The notes under the pieces are model-generated. The model did no database searches, was not told the DNA's origin, and saw only the letters and a program-made list of their open reading frames with translations. DNA of 64,000 nucleotides, from NCBI GenBank assembly GCA_964406155.1, contig CAYOQR010000007.1, forward strand, positions 1-64,000, read 5' to 3'. Shown here one piece after another: positions 37,735 through 46,875 of the stretch. Source of the stretch: Dongia_B sp964406155 (GTDB taxonomy: Bacteria; Pseudomonadota; Alphaproteobacteria; Dongiales; Dongiaceae). Numbering within the stretch: position 1 is the stretch's first letter; each line of letters opens with the position of its first letter. A program made the position numbers and the translations under genes.

Positions 37735-39240
37735 TCAAACCACCGCCACCGGCAGATCGAAGGCGCGGCCGACCGCTTCCAGGCGCCGCGACACCGCCTC
37801 GCCGAACAGCGTTTCCGAACCACGCGGCAGATGCAGCTCGATACGCTCCTTGCGCTTATCGAGACTGGTCATCTTCAGCATCTGGCTCGTCCCGCCGCTC
37901 AGCGAATAGGCAAGCCGGATGGCGGCGCCAAGCTGCGATGCGAATTGCGCATCCTCTTCCGAGATCAGCGGCCAAAGCGTCTCCATGAAACTGGAATCGC
38001 GCGACGCGCCATAGCGCATGGCGATGGTCAGGGCCAGGGTCACGCGCTCGCCATGGGTGATGCCGGCGACAGGCAGGCGCAGTACCCGCGTGAAGCCCTG
38101 TTCGGCGCGGTAATCGGGATGCTCGCGCCAGGAGATATCGGAGAGCAGGCAGGCGGCGACCAGCAACCTGTTGCGGCCCTCATCCTGATCGTGGAACAGC
38201 GGCGTGATCCAGTCGTCGAGCTGGTCGCTGACCGAGCCGAACCTGCCATCGGCGCCGGCCAGATCGGCACAACCCACCAGCAGCGGATCGGCCTGCTGCG
38301 CCCCGTCATCGAGGCTGCTGAAGAGATGCCCCTCGCGCAGACCATAGGCTGAGAACAGAACCCGTTCCGGCTTGGCGATGCGCAGCAGCCGCTCCATCAC
38401 CAGAGCGCCGAAAGGCAGCGTATCAAGGCGGCGGCGCGAGATACCCGACATGCCGGTCAGCGATTTCTTGCCGAGCCGGCTGCAGATCTTCGCAAGATCC
38501 TCCGCCTGGCGCCGGCCGACACGATATTCATGGATGACATGGAGCGGATAGCGGCTCTGCTCCATATGGATGCGGGCGAGCGATCGCCAGGTACCGCCCA
38601 CCGGATAGAGTGTGCGTCCTTTGATGGCACTGAGCCAGGGCAGCTTCTCCAACTGCTTGTCGATCACCCGCTGGGCGGCCTCGAGATCGCCATTGGTCGC
38701 CTCGATCAGACGCAGCGGCCCCAAAGGCAGGGTGACCTGCTCGCCGATCTGGCCTTTGTTGAGCTGCACCAACTCGACACTGCCGCCGCCGAGATCACCC
38801 ATCAGGCCGTCAGCCTCGGGAATGCCGGCAATGACACCCAGCGCCGAGAGACGCGCTTCCTGCTCGCCGCTGATGATCTGCACCTTCTGGCCCGTCAGGC
38901 GCTCGATCTCTGCGGCGAAAGCGGGGCCGTCGCTGGCATCGCGCATCGCCGCCGTCGCCACCAGATCGATCTGCACAGCCTCCATCGCTTTCGCCAAGGT
39001 AACGAAGCGGTTGATGTGCAAGAGGGCCCAGCGCGTACCTTCCGGATTGAGCTGGCCGCTGGTCTCGACACCTCGGCCGAGCCCCGGCAGGGCCTTCTCG
39101 TTGAAGATCGGAACCGGACAGCGGGAGCGCTTGTCAAAGACGACCAAACGAACCGAGTTGGAGCCGATATCGATGACGGCAATGCGGCCGGGTCTCGATG
39201 CCGTGGCAATCGCGGCCGCTTCACGCGGTGTTGCTATCAA
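37735..39240 (-). CDS. ppx: Exopolyphosphatase / guanosine pentaphosphate phosphohydrolase
   Basis: 501 aa Ppx/GppA protein. ASKHA-fold motifs: IAVIDIGSNSVRLVV, ISGEQEARLSALGV, GLMGDLGGGSVELV and YPVGGTWRSLAR. A C-terminal HD-like helical domain follows. Releases phosphate from the ends of polyphosphate. TTG start overlaps the ppk1 stop by 4 bp (TTGA), so the two are translationally coupled. Confidence 0.95.
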   Translation of the reverse strand: MIATPREAAAIATASRPGRIAVIDIGSNSVRLVVFDKRSRCPVPIFNEKALPGLGRGVETSGQLNPEGTRWALLHINRFVTLAKAMEAVQIDLVATAAMRDASDGPAFAAEIERLTGQKVQIISGEQEARLSALGVIAGIPEADGLMGDLGGGSVELVQLNKGQIGEQVTLPLGPLRLIEATNGDLEAAQRVIDKQLEKLPWLSAIKGRTLYPVGGTWRSLARIHMEQSRYPLHVIHEYRVGRRQAEDLAKICSRLGKKSLTGMSGISRRRLDTLPFGALVMERLLRIAKPERVLFSAYGLREGHLFSSLDDGAQQADPLLVGCADLAGADGRFGSVSDQLDDWITPLFHDQDEGRNRLLVAACLLSDISWREHPDYRAEQGFTRVLRLPVAGITHGERVTLALTIAMRYGASRDSSFMETLWPLISEEDAQFASQLGAAIRLAYSLSGGTSQMLKMTSLDKRKERIELHLPRGSETLFGEAVSRRLEAVGRAFDLPVAVV

Positions 39241-41474
39241 GTGCTCGCCTTTTGCTGCAGATCTAGCTTAGGTGCCCGTTTCTGCTTCTTAAGCGCACTG
39301 CCGCGACCTGACAAGCTCGGATTCGTCATGAAGTAAGTATGGGCGCTGAAGCCGCCTTCCTCGCCCGGGATCAGGCGATGGTAATTTCCTTCCGAATCAA
39401 GCGCCCAGCTCTGCAGATTATCCTTCAGATTGGCGATCATGATCTGATCGAGAATCTGCTGGTGGACGGTCGGATTCTCGATCGGAACGAGCAATTCCAG
39501 ACGGCGGTCCATATTGCGCGGCATCCAGTCTGCCGAGGAGATGAAGACCTTGGCCTGGCGCGACGGCAGCGCCTGACCGGCGCCGAAGCAGACGACCCGT
39601 GAATGCTCCAGGAACCGGCCAATGATGCTCTTCACATGGATGTTCTCAGACAGCCCTTTGATGCCGGGCCGCAGACAGCAGATGCCGCGGATCACGAGAT
39701 CGACATGCACGCCCGCCTGGCTCGCACGGTAGAGCGCATCGATCAGGCCCGGGTCGACCAGGGAGTTGACCTTGACCCAGATCGTGCCGGGCCGGCCGGC
39801 TTTGACATGGGCGATCTCGTCCTCGATCAGTTGCAGGATCGTCGGACGCAAGGTCATCGGCGCGAAAGCCACCTTCTCCGTACGTTCCGGCTTGGCATAG
39901 CCGGTCATGTAATTGAAGAGGCGCGCCGCGTCGTGACACAGGCCGCGCTCACAGGTGAAGAAGCTGAGATCGGTGTAAACCTTCGCCGTGATCGGATGAT
40001 AATTGCCGGTGCCGTAATGCACATAAGTGCGCAGATTGGGGCCTTCGCGGCGCATCACCATGGAGACCTTGGCATGGGTCTTCAAGGCGACGAAGCCATA
40101 GACCACCTGCACGCCGGCGCGTTCCAGATCGCGCGCCCAGCGGATATTGGCCGCTTCGTCGAAACGCGCTTTCAACTCGACCAGCGCCGTCACCGATTTG
40201 CCTGCCTCGGCCGCCTCGATCAGCGCCTTGACGATCGGACTGTCATCGCTGGTGCGATAGAGCGTCTGCTTGATCGCCACCACATTGGGATCGCGTGCCG
40301 CCTGCAGGATGAACTGCACGACCACGTCGAAGCTTTCATACGGATGATGAACGACGATATCCTTCTGGCGGATGGCGGCAAAACAGTCGCCGCCGGTATC
40401 GCGGATACGCTCCGGGAAACGCGGATTGAAAGGCTGGAACTTGAGATCCGGGCGTTCGTCGATGATCAGCTTCGACACACTGGCGAGGCCCAGGAGCCCG
40501 TCCAGAACGAAAACATCTTCGCGATGCACATCCAGCTCATCGACCACGAAGGTCAGGAGCTCTTCCGGCATGTCGGCATTGACCTTGAGGCGGATCACCG
40601 AACCGCGCCGGCGCCGCTTCAGCGCCGTCTCGTAATGGCGCACCAGATCCTCGGCCTCTTCCAGGATTTCAAGTTCGCTGTCGCGGATCAGCCGGAAGAA
40701 GCCCTTGCTGATGACATCGAAGCCGGGGAAGAGGTGATCGAGATAGAGGCTGACCAGACCTTCCAGGGTGACGAAGCGGACGTCGCGCGGCGTCCCGCCC
40801 GGCAGACGGATGAAGCGCGGCAACTGGCTCGGCATCGGCAGCAGGGCGCGCAAAATCTTTCCATCGATCGCCTGGCGCAATTCCAGCGCCATCGAGAAAC
40901 CCTGATTGGGAATGAAGGGGAAAGGATGCGCCGGGTCGATCGCCATCGGCGTCAGCACGGGAAAGATCTGATCGAGGAAATAGGTATCGAGCCATTCACG
41001 TTCCACGGTCGTCAGTTCCGCGAGATCGACCACCGTGATGCCATTGTCGCGCAATTCCTGGCGCAACTGATGCCAGCGTATCTGTTGATTGCGCATGAGA
41101 TCGCCGCTGCGTTTGGTGATCTCGGCCAGTTGCTGTTTCGGCGTCAGGGCATCGACGCTGGTGACCGCGATCGCAGCCCTGACCTGGCCCACCAGACCGG
41201 CCACGCGCACCATGTAGAATTCATCGAGATTGTTGGCCGAGATCGACAGGAAGCGAACCCGCTCCAGCAGCGGATGGGCAGCATTGCCGGCTTCTTCCAG
41301 CACGCGCTCGTTAAAGGCCAACCAGGAGGTTTCCCGGTTGATGAAACGATGCGGTGAACTCATGTCGATGGTGTCGGCGGAAGCCCACGATTTGCTGGTC
41401 TGGCTCACAACCGAGGTGGACACCGGCGAAGTCTGAGCGGTGGTCGTCGGGGTTACCGCCACAAGATCGTTCAC
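39237..41474 (-). CDS. ppk1: Polyphosphate kinase 1
   Basis: About 745 aa; reversible synthesis of polyphosphate from ATP. The N domain (RFINRETSWLAFNERVLEEA, ISANNLDEFYMVRVAGL) precedes the catalytic C domains with the phosphorylated His in TYVHYGTGNYHP and the Arg/Lys-rich VMRREGPNLRT. GTG 41474 is preferred because AGAGAGGA lies 7 nt upstream; ATG 41495 is the longer alternative and has no clear ribosome-binding site. First gene of ppk1-ppx, with a Pho-box-like site about 90 bp upstream. Confidence 0.95.
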   Translation of the reverse strand: MNDLVAVTPTTTAQTSPVSTSVVSQTSKSWASADTIDMSSPHRFINRETSWLAFNERVLEEAGNAAHPLLERVRFLSISANNLDEFYMVRVAGLVGQVRAAIAVTSVDALTPKQQLAEITKRSGDLMRNQQIRWHQLRQELRDNGITVVDLAELTTVEREWLDTYFLDQIFPVLTPMAIDPAHPFPFIPNQGFSMALELRQAIDGKILRALLPMPSQLPRFIRLPGGTPRDVRFVTLEGLVSLYLDHLFPGFDVISKGFFRLIRDSELEILEEAEDLVRHYETALKRRRRGSVIRLKVNADMPEELLTFVVDELDVHREDVFVLDGLLGLASVSKLIIDERPDLKFQPFNPRFPERIRDTGGDCFAAIRQKDIVVHHPYESFDVVVQFILQAARDPNVVAIKQTLYRTSDDSPIVKALIEAAEAGKSVTALVELKARFDEAANIRWARDLERAGVQVVYGFVALKTHAKVSMVMRREGPNLRTYVHYGTGNYHPITAKVYTDLSFFTCERGLCHDAARLFNYMTGYAKPERTEKVAFAPMTLRPTILQLIEDEIAHVKAGRPGTIWVKVNSLVDPGLIDALYRASQAGVHVDLVIRGICCLRPGIKGLSENIHVKSIIGRFLEHSRVVCFGAGQALPSRQAKVFISSADWMPRNMDRRLELLVPIENPTVHQQILDQIMIANLKDNLQSWALDSEGNYHRLIPGEEGGFSAHTYFMTNPSLSGRGSALKKQKRAPKLDLQQKAST

Positions 41475-41562
41475 GTCCTGATCCTCTCTTCTCATCTACA
41501 CGTCATCTGCATGTCGTCGGCACATCGCCGCAATCGGGATAAGGTGACCCTAAGCACAAGTT

Positions 41563-41580
41563 ATGGCAATCATATGACAT
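41563..41580 (-). promoter_or_regulatory. Pho-box-like site upstream of ppk1
   Basis: On the minus strand it reads ATGTCAT-ATGA-TTGCCAT: two 7-bp half-sites 4 nt apart, matching the CTGTCAT direct-repeat consensus at 6 of 7 and 5 of 7. It lies 68-89 bp before the two candidate ppk1 starts. PhoB control of ppk is known elsewhere. Confidence 0.5.
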
Positions 41581-41824
41581 TTACGGCGAAACCGTATTCT
41601 GGCAGGAGGTGACGCCCCTCACAAGACGGACGCTGGGAGGGCCATTGGACAGGCCTGCCCAGTAAAGTCGGCCGCCACGAACACAAGAAACGGACGCAAA
41701 TGAGCTTGGCGGCGTCATTCTTACGATTCTCTCCGGCGGTTCCATATGAAATACTACTGACGATCCGGGGGTGCCGGATGGTCCCGCCCGGATTGCCGAG
41801 GCCTGATGGTCCCATCACGACCGT

Positions 41825-41869
41825 GGCTCGGGCGACTGGGGCTCCGGCGACCAGGGCTCGGGCGACCGG
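41825..41869. repeat. 15-bp tandem repeat, 3 copies, upstream of the SixA-like gene
   Basis: GGCTCGGGCGACTGG (41825-41839) and two close copies (41840-41854 and 41855-41869), ending 25 bp before the probable TTG start of the phosphatase gene. Confidence 0.9.
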
Positions 41870-41894
41870 TGCAAAAACCAGTGCGGGGGAGAAT

Positions 41895-42437
41895 TTGGTC
41901 AAAAGATTGCTTCTGCTGCGTCATGCCAAATCCGCCTGGGATCAGCCGGATCTGCCCGATGCCGAGCGCCCCTTGAGCAAACGCGGCCACCGCTCGGCAC
42001 CGCTTATCGGGCGTTTCATGAAGAAAGCCGGTTTCCTGCCCGATCTGGTGTTGCGCTCCACCGCGGAACGCGTCGCCCAGACCTGGCAGCATATTGCTGC
42101 CACCTGGCCTCATCACCTCTCCCCTATCGCCCTGCCCGCGCTCTACATGGCAACGCCCCGCGAGATCCTCGCAACCCTGCGGGCGCATGGCGGCAACAGC
42201 GACAGCGTTCTGGTGATTGGCCATAATCCCGGCCTCGGCGATCTCGCCACCTGGCTGACCGCCGAGGGAGATGCCGACGCGATTACCCGGATGCGCGGCA
42301 AGTTTCCGACCGCCAGTCTGGCGGTCATCGATCTGCCCATCGAGAATTGGCAGGATCTCGCCGATACGACGGTCGATGCCTGGGGCGGCCGCCTAGTGCG
42401 TTTCGTGACCCCCCGCGACCTCGATCCAACGGACTGA
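41895..42437 (+). CDS. SixA-type histidine phosphatase
   Basis: 180 aa. The histidine phosphatase core reads LLLLRHAKSAW (catalytic RHG-type motif as RHAKS), with Arg of LRSTAERVAQT and the second His in VIGHNPGLGDL. SixA proteins dephosphorylate phosphohistidine; the conserved link to ppk/CHAD genes suggests a role in phosphate or polyphosphate signalling. TTG 41895 gives MVKRLLLLRHAKS; GGGGGAG is just upstream. Confidence 0.88.
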   Translation: MVKRLLLLRHAKSAWDQPDLPDAERPLSKRGHRSAPLIGRFMKKAGFLPDLVLRSTAERVAQTWQHIAATWPHHLSPIALPALYMATPREILATLRAHGGNSDSVLVIGHNPGLGDLATWLTAEGDADAITRMRGKFPTASLAVIDLPIENWQDLADTTVDAWGGRLVRFVTPRDLDPTD

Positions 42438-42508
42438 TGGCGGGAAGCTAACCGGTAAGATCGAAGCTGGGGCAAGGTTGAAATTGGAGGCAAAGAAGGG
42501 GCTGCGAA

Positions 42509-44074
42509 TCAGCGCCGGCCCCAATATTTGTCAGCCTTGAGGAAGTCGTGCCAGACCGAGCGGAAAGCGTGAAGGTTGGTATCGATCCGGCTCGCCTGCC
42601 ATCCCTGGACCAGGCCGGTCACGTGGTCGGCCTGACCGGCAGTGAGAACCTCAGTCGCGCGCAGTTCGGTCACCAGATCCGCCATCAGATTGGCCCCGAC
42701 GAACGCATCGTTCAACGCACCGAGGCAATCCTGAATAGCGGTCAATCGCGCGCTATACTGTCGGTAAGCCTTCTGCTTGTAGAAGGCGTGGAAAGCTTCG
42801 CCGAGATAGCGCATCTTCTTGCCGGCGACGCGCAACTGATGCAATTCGGGCTCTGGAATGCGCCCGTCACCACCGCCTTGCCGCAAATTCTTATGCCGCC
42901 GCTTCAGCAGACGATCGGCGAAATCCGCAGCGGGGATGCTGAGGCTGGCCGTCGCCGAGGTGCGTCGCCAGCCCTGTGTGGCGAGCAAGCGATAGATCGA
43001 TAATTGAATGGCGGCGTAACGCGGTTGTTGCAGCGTCTCATGCGCGTGATGCCGCGCCGCGAGGCATCGACACCGCGCCGCGTCCAGCAGCAGTTCGATG
43101 CCGTTGTGATCGGAAAACCGTTTCCGGATCGGCGTCAGGGTTTCCGCGATGAAGACGTCCAGATCACGGGCCGGACCGAACTGACGCTGCAGCCATTGCA
43201 GGTCCGACGACATCTGCCGGTAGACTCCTTCATCCATCAAGTCCCGGTATGCGCGGATGATGCTGCGCAGGCGCCGGAGCGCCACGCGAAACTGGTGAAT
43301 ACCTTCCGGGTCCTCATTCTCGATCACCGCCAATTCATTGGCGTGCAACGATGCCATGCAATGCGCGGCAATCAAGGTAAAGGCTTCGGCGACATCGCAG
43401 TTCGGCGGCAGATCCAGAGGTGTTGCCTTGGCCGGCTTTGCCGCCTGGCCGGCGCGCAGCCGATAGCCGCGCGCCGCCTTGCTTTGATGCCCGAGCTGGA
43501 AGGGCAGCCGATCGACCACCGTCTCCGCCAGCTCGAAGAGCGCCGCCGGATCGCCCTGTTTCAATTCCAGCTCAAGCTCCAGGATCGGACGCTGCTGATC
43601 GCCGGCAATGATCATGCCGCGATCGAGCGCCATTTCGATCTGCGATCCCGCGCAGCCGATCTCCCAGGTAGTCCGGCGGAAATTCGTACTGAAGGTCGGC
43701 TGCAGGCGCTGGGCGATATCCGCATCCATCAGATCCTGGCGCAGACCGATATCGGGGATCAGCGTGAGATCGGGCACATCACCGGCAATCGCGATCTCGA
43801 ATTCCTGATAAGCCTGAGCCCCCGCAACCTCGGTCGTTGGCGCCTTCAGGGTCTGCAAGCGCTGGCGCCCGATTCGCCGGATACGCAATGCCATGCCGCG
43901 CGACCGCAGCCACCCGTCTTCGGTATCGAAATAGCTATTCTGCAGATGCTGGCTCTTCGCCGGCTTCGGTTGTTCCAAAGCGAAGGCCGCAGCGATTTTG
44001 GCTGGCGAATAACTCACCCTTTTGCCGGATACGGTCTCCGGCAAGGTGAGCTTCAATTCGATTTCGTCAGCCAT
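42509..44074 (-). CDS. CYTH-CHAD domain protein (polyphosphate-associated)
   Basis: 521 aa. The N-terminal CYTH domain has the EIELKL (ExExK) motif, YFDTEDGWLRSRGMALRIRR and ILELELELKQGD; such domains hydrolyse inorganic triphosphate. The C-terminal CHAD helical domain has IHQFRVALRRLRS and LHQLRVAGKKMRYLGEAF, the basic His/Arg/Lys surface that binds polyphosphate. Convergent with the SixA-like gene and close to ppk1/ppx, which strongly suggests a polyphosphate function. Confidence 0.93.
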   Translation of the reverse strand: MADEIELKLTLPETVSGKRVSYSPAKIAAAFALEQPKPAKSQHLQNSYFDTEDGWLRSRGMALRIRRIGRQRLQTLKAPTTEVAGAQAYQEFEIAIAGDVPDLTLIPDIGLRQDLMDADIAQRLQPTFSTNFRRTTWEIGCAGSQIEMALDRGMIIAGDQQRPILELELELKQGDPAALFELAETVVDRLPFQLGHQSKAARGYRLRAGQAAKPAKATPLDLPPNCDVAEAFTLIAAHCMASLHANELAVIENEDPEGIHQFRVALRRLRSIIRAYRDLMDEGVYRQMSSDLQWLQRQFGPARDLDVFIAETLTPIRKRFSDHNGIELLLDAARCRCLAARHHAHETLQQPRYAAIQLSIYRLLATQGWRRTSATASLSIPAADFADRLLKRRHKNLRQGGGDGRIPEPELHQLRVAGKKMRYLGEAFHAFYKQKAYRQYSARLTAIQDCLGALNDAFVGANLMADLVTELRATEVLTAGQADHVTGLVQGWQASRIDTNLHAFRSVWHDFLKADKYWGRR

Positions 44075-44377
44075 TATGTCCCCGTCGCTACACGTGGCGA
44101 GACCCTACACAGCTGGAAATGCGGCTCAAAGTTACAGTTTTATGTCATACGAAAGAACTGTCGATGACTTGTCATCCCCACGTCAAGACGGCGGAACATT
44201 CAGCGAAAAACTCGGCAAAATCACATAAATTGCCAAACGAACAGGACAATCTCCGGGTACTAGCCTTGCTTGGGAATAAAATGTAACCATCTCCCCACAG
44301 ATAGTTACCGCCTAAAAAGTAACAGTCGCCCGCTATAGACGGCTGGAACGACGATTTGAATAAGGAGAGGCCGACCG
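44075..44377. other. Divergent intergenic region CYTH-CHAD / cytochrome c'
   Basis: About 303 bp, lower in GC than its surroundings, so it should hold two divergent promoters. TATAGA near 44334 may be a -10 for the cytochrome gene. No RNA gene or ORF of note. Confidence 0.45.
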
Positions 44378-44833
44378 ATGCAGTTCAAGAAACGCCTGAT
44401 TCTCAGCCTGGTCGCAACCGCGCTGGTGGCGTCAGCCGCCTATAGCCAGATGTCGCTGGCATCAGAAGACGTGGTCAAGACCCGTGAGGCCGGGATGAAG
44501 ACCATGGGCAAAGCCATGAAGACGATCAAACAGCTCATCGAAAGCAATGGCGATAAGGCGCAGGTCGCGGCCGAAGCCCAGAAGATTATCGACGTTTCCA
44601 CCAAGATCCCCACCTGGTTCCCCCAGGCCTCGGGGCCGGGCGAGGCCGGGAAGCCCGAAATCTGGGCGCAGTGGGACAAGTTCGAAGCTGATGCCAAGAA
44701 CCTGCATGAGCAGTCGTCGCAGCTCGTGGCCGCCGCCCAGGGCAGCGGCGAGGCCAAGGCCCTGCTGACGCAGTTCCAGAATACCGGCAAGGCCTGCGGT
44801 ACCTGCCACGAGACCTTTAAGAAGGACAACTGA
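44378..44833 (+). CDS. Cytochrome c'
   Basis: 151 aa with a signal peptide (KKRLILSLVATALVASAAYS). The mature protein is a four-helix bundle with the heme-binding CxxCH at the extreme C terminus (ACGTCHETFKK), as in cytochrome c'. The region IPTWFPQASGPGEAGKPEIW is characteristic. A periplasmic heme protein often linked to NO binding and detoxification. TAAGGAGAGG precedes the ATG. Convergent with a cytochrome b561 gene. The stop codon is inside a 13-bp duplication. Confidence 0.95.
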   Translation: MQFKKRLILSLVATALVASAAYSQMSLASEDVVKTREAGMKTMGKAMKTIKQLIESNGDKAQVAAEAQKIIDVSTKIPTWFPQASGPGEAGKPEIWAQWDKFEADAKNLHEQSSQLVAAAQGSGEAKALLTQFQNTGKACGTCHETFKKDN

Positions 44834-44856
44834 TCGGCACTGCTGATCGGCACTGC
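44831..44856. repeat. 13-bp tandem duplication carrying the cytochrome c' stop
   Basis: TGATCGGCACTGC at 44831-44843 is perfectly repeated at 44844-44856. The first TGA is the stop codon. Confidence 0.95.
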
Positions 44857-44876
44857 GCCGGCAGGATCAACAGAAC

Positions 44877-44909
44877 AAAGGCGGCTGGATCATCCGGCCG
44901 CCTTTTTGT
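44877..44909 (+). terminator. Intrinsic terminator between cytochrome c' and cytochrome b561
   Basis: AAAGGCGGC (44877-44885) pairs with GCCGCCTTT (44897-44905), followed by TTTG. It may work for both convergent genes. Confidence 0.88.
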
Positions 44910-44918
44910 TTGCCCGCA

Positions 44919-45629
44919 CTACCAGGCGGCTTGCAATGGAAAGCGGAAATAAATCCAGATCGGCAGCGCCGCCGCCAATACAACGCAAGGCAGCACCCGC
45001 CAAAACGGCGCCCAGGCCGTATGACCATCGGCCGCCGCCGCTTCCGCCAGATGCGGCGGCAGATGCGCACGACCGGTGATCATCGCCCGCACCAGGTTCT
45101 CGCCCTTCCAGAAACGGTAAAACAGAATGGCCAGAATATGCAGCCCGGCAAGCCCGAGGATCAGGTTGAAATTGAAGGCGTGAAAGGCGCTGATCACTTC
45201 GCTGATCTTGGCCGGCACCAGGTCGTAAAGCGGCCCGTCGAAATTATCGTAATTGCTGGAAAACAACCCTGTCCCCGCCTGGAGAATGACCACGATCATC
45301 AGGGCGACGACCATCAATCCCCCCGCCGCGTTATGGCCGAAACTATAGGACGGCCGACGCTCGGCGACCTCCCGGAGATAGGCAACCGCATCGCGCGGAT
45401 GACGGACGAAGCGGGCGAAGCGGGCCGAGGGGCTGCCGAATAATCCCCAGAGCAGGCGGAAGGCCAGCAGGCCGATGATCACCAGGCCGCTGAGATAATG
45501 CAGCCGCAGAGGGCCATATTCGGCAAAGTACCAGGCGGCGAGCAGGCTGATCACCAGCAGCCAATGAAAGAGCCGGGTCGGCAGATCCCAGAGCGGAACG
45601 GACCGCAAAATCGTCTTATGCTGCGTCAT
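44919..45629 (-). CDS. Cytochrome b561 family protein
   Basis: 236 aa with at least four membrane helices. His ligands lie in LWDLPTRLFHWLLV, LRLHYLSGLV, SFGHNAAGG and GLAGLHILAILFYRF, as in bacterial di-heme b561 / Ni-Fe hydrogenase cytochrome b proteins. It passes electrons across the inner membrane. Facing the cytochrome c' gene, it may be its redox partner. Confidence 0.9.
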   Translation of the reverse strand: MTQHKTILRSVPLWDLPTRLFHWLLVISLLAAWYFAEYGPLRLHYLSGLVIIGLLAFRLLWGLFGSPSARFARFVRHPRDAVAYLREVAERRPSYSFGHNAAGGLMVVALMIVVILQAGTGLFSSNYDNFDGPLYDLVPAKISEVISAFHAFNFNLILGLAGLHILAILFYRFWKGENLVRAMITGRAHLPPHLAEAAAADGHTAWAPFWRVLPCVVLAAALPIWIYFRFPLQAAW

Positions 45630-45673
45630 GCGCGATGTCTTTGCCTCTCATCAGATCCATAAAACTTGCGGGC

Positions 45674-46708
45674 TCATTTCACCCCGACGCGCACTCTCTT
45701 GGCGGGAAGGTGCTGGCTGGTCCCGGACTTCCTGGCGGTATCCTTTCGCCCCGGGCTTTTCTGTACGCTCTCCTGCTGTGCGGCCTCCCGCTTGCTGACC
45801 TTGGTGCAATCGATCGGCCCGCCATCCTGAAACCACTCCGCCAGCAAATCGACAAACACCCGGAGCTTCGGCGAGGGATGGCGGTTCTGCGGATAGACAA
45901 CGTATAGATCGTGCCGATCGACGGAAAATTCCTCAAGAATGCGCTGCAAACGGCCCGCCTCGATGTCCGGTCCCACGGCAAAGAGCGGCAGCAGGACAAT
46001 GCCCGCACCGTCACGTGCCGGATCGAGCAGAAGCTGTCCGCTATTGGCGTGAATGGTTCCATCGACGCGGACCGTCCGGCGACCGGACGGCGTATTGAAC
46101 GTCCAGTCATGCGGCGATGTCGAGAGCGTATAAATCAAACAATTGTGTTGCGACAGTTCGCCCGGTTCCTTGGGTGTGCCATGGTGCCTGAGATAATCGG
46201 GCGCGGCGCAAGCGACCCGATCGACCGGGCAGATGCGCCGGGCGATCAGACTGGAATCGGGCAGGCTGGTGCGAATGCGGATGGCCGCATCGAATCCCTC
46301 CTCCACCAGATCGACGAAGCGGTCGCTGAGTTCGAATTCCACCGACAGCTTGGGATAGCGTTTCAGGAGCTCGCAGATAAAAGGACCGAGCACCGACTGA
46401 CCGAAATTGTTCGGCGCGCTGACCCGCAGCCGCCCGGTCGGTTCGGTCTGCAGATGCCGGACCGCCGCCTCGGCCGCCTCGATCTCTTCCAACAGGCGAA
46501 CGCAGCTCTCGAAATAAGACTTCCCCGCCTCGGTCACGCTGAGGCGCCGGGTCGTCCGGTGCAGCAAGGCGGCGCCGAGATGCTCTTCGAGATCGCTGAT
46601 CTGCTTGCTGACGGCGGCTTTCGACAAACCAAGAATCTGGGCGGCATTGGTGAAACTGCCGCTGTCGACCACTTGGCGGAAAGTTCGCATGGCGCCGATC
46701 TGATCCAC
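45674..46708 (-). CDS. LysR-family regulator with basic C-terminal tail
   Basis: 344 aa of the CrgA/DsdC-like group (HTH at GSFTNAAQILGLSKAAVSKQ, LLHRTTRRLSVTEAG). The effector domain is complete by about residue 300, and then comes an extra ~40-residue Lys/Arg/Ser/Gln-rich tail (KVSKREAAQQESVQ and beyond) not usual for the family. GTG start. Divergent from wrbA, which it probably regulates. Confidence 0.88.
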   Translation of the reverse strand: MDQIGAMRTFRQVVDSGSFTNAAQILGLSKAAVSKQISDLEEHLGAALLHRTTRRLSVTEAGKSYFESCVRLLEEIEAAEAAVRHLQTEPTGRLRVSAPNNFGQSVLGPFICELLKRYPKLSVEFELSDRFVDLVEEGFDAAIRIRTSLPDSSLIARRICPVDRVACAAPDYLRHHGTPKEPGELSQHNCLIYTLSTSPHDWTFNTPSGRRTVRVDGTIHANSGQLLLDPARDGAGIVLLPLFAVGPDIEAGRLQRILEEFSVDRHDLYVVYPQNRHPSPKLRVFVDLLAEWFQDGGPIDCTKVSKREAAQQESVQKSPGRKDTARKSGTSQHLPAKRVRVGVK

Positions 46709-46720
46709 TGAATCGCCTCA

Positions 46721-46743
46721 TTGTCTCGTTTCGGTAAACAATC
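46721..46743. promoter_or_regulatory. Candidate LysR operator in the LysR/wrbA divergent gap
   Basis: ATTGT (46721-46725) and ACAAT (46739-46743) form an inverted repeat with 13 bp between the arms, 13 bp upstream of the LysR start. This fits a LysR-type box. Confidence 0.5.
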
Positions 46744-46875
46744 TTATCAGAAACTCGGCGATTATCAATTCAACGGCCCGGGGCTAGCTTCATGGTCAAG
46801 CCGGCGGCGAAAGATACCGTCCCGGATCGTCCGGGGCCCCGTCGAAGATCGACCGGTGCTGCAAGGAGAGATGAA

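Larger units (their letters stand above)
41475..41894. other. Divergent intergenic region ppk1 / sixA-like
   Basis: About 400 bp with the Pho-box-like sequence at 41563-41580, serving ppk1, and a triple 15-bp repeat at 41825-41869 just before the phosphatase gene. The lower-GC stretch 41550-41760 is a likely promoter zone. No gene was seen. Confidence 0.5.

Noticed and set aside
39603..41357. Long plus-strand open frame opposite ppk1
   Set aside because: Antisense shadow of a complete ppk1; His/Arg-rich composition, no domain.
42490..42530. Possible terminator between the SixA-like and CYTH-CHAD genes
   Set aside because: The GGGGC/GCCCC pairing overlaps the coding end of CYTH-CHAD and lacks a T-run.
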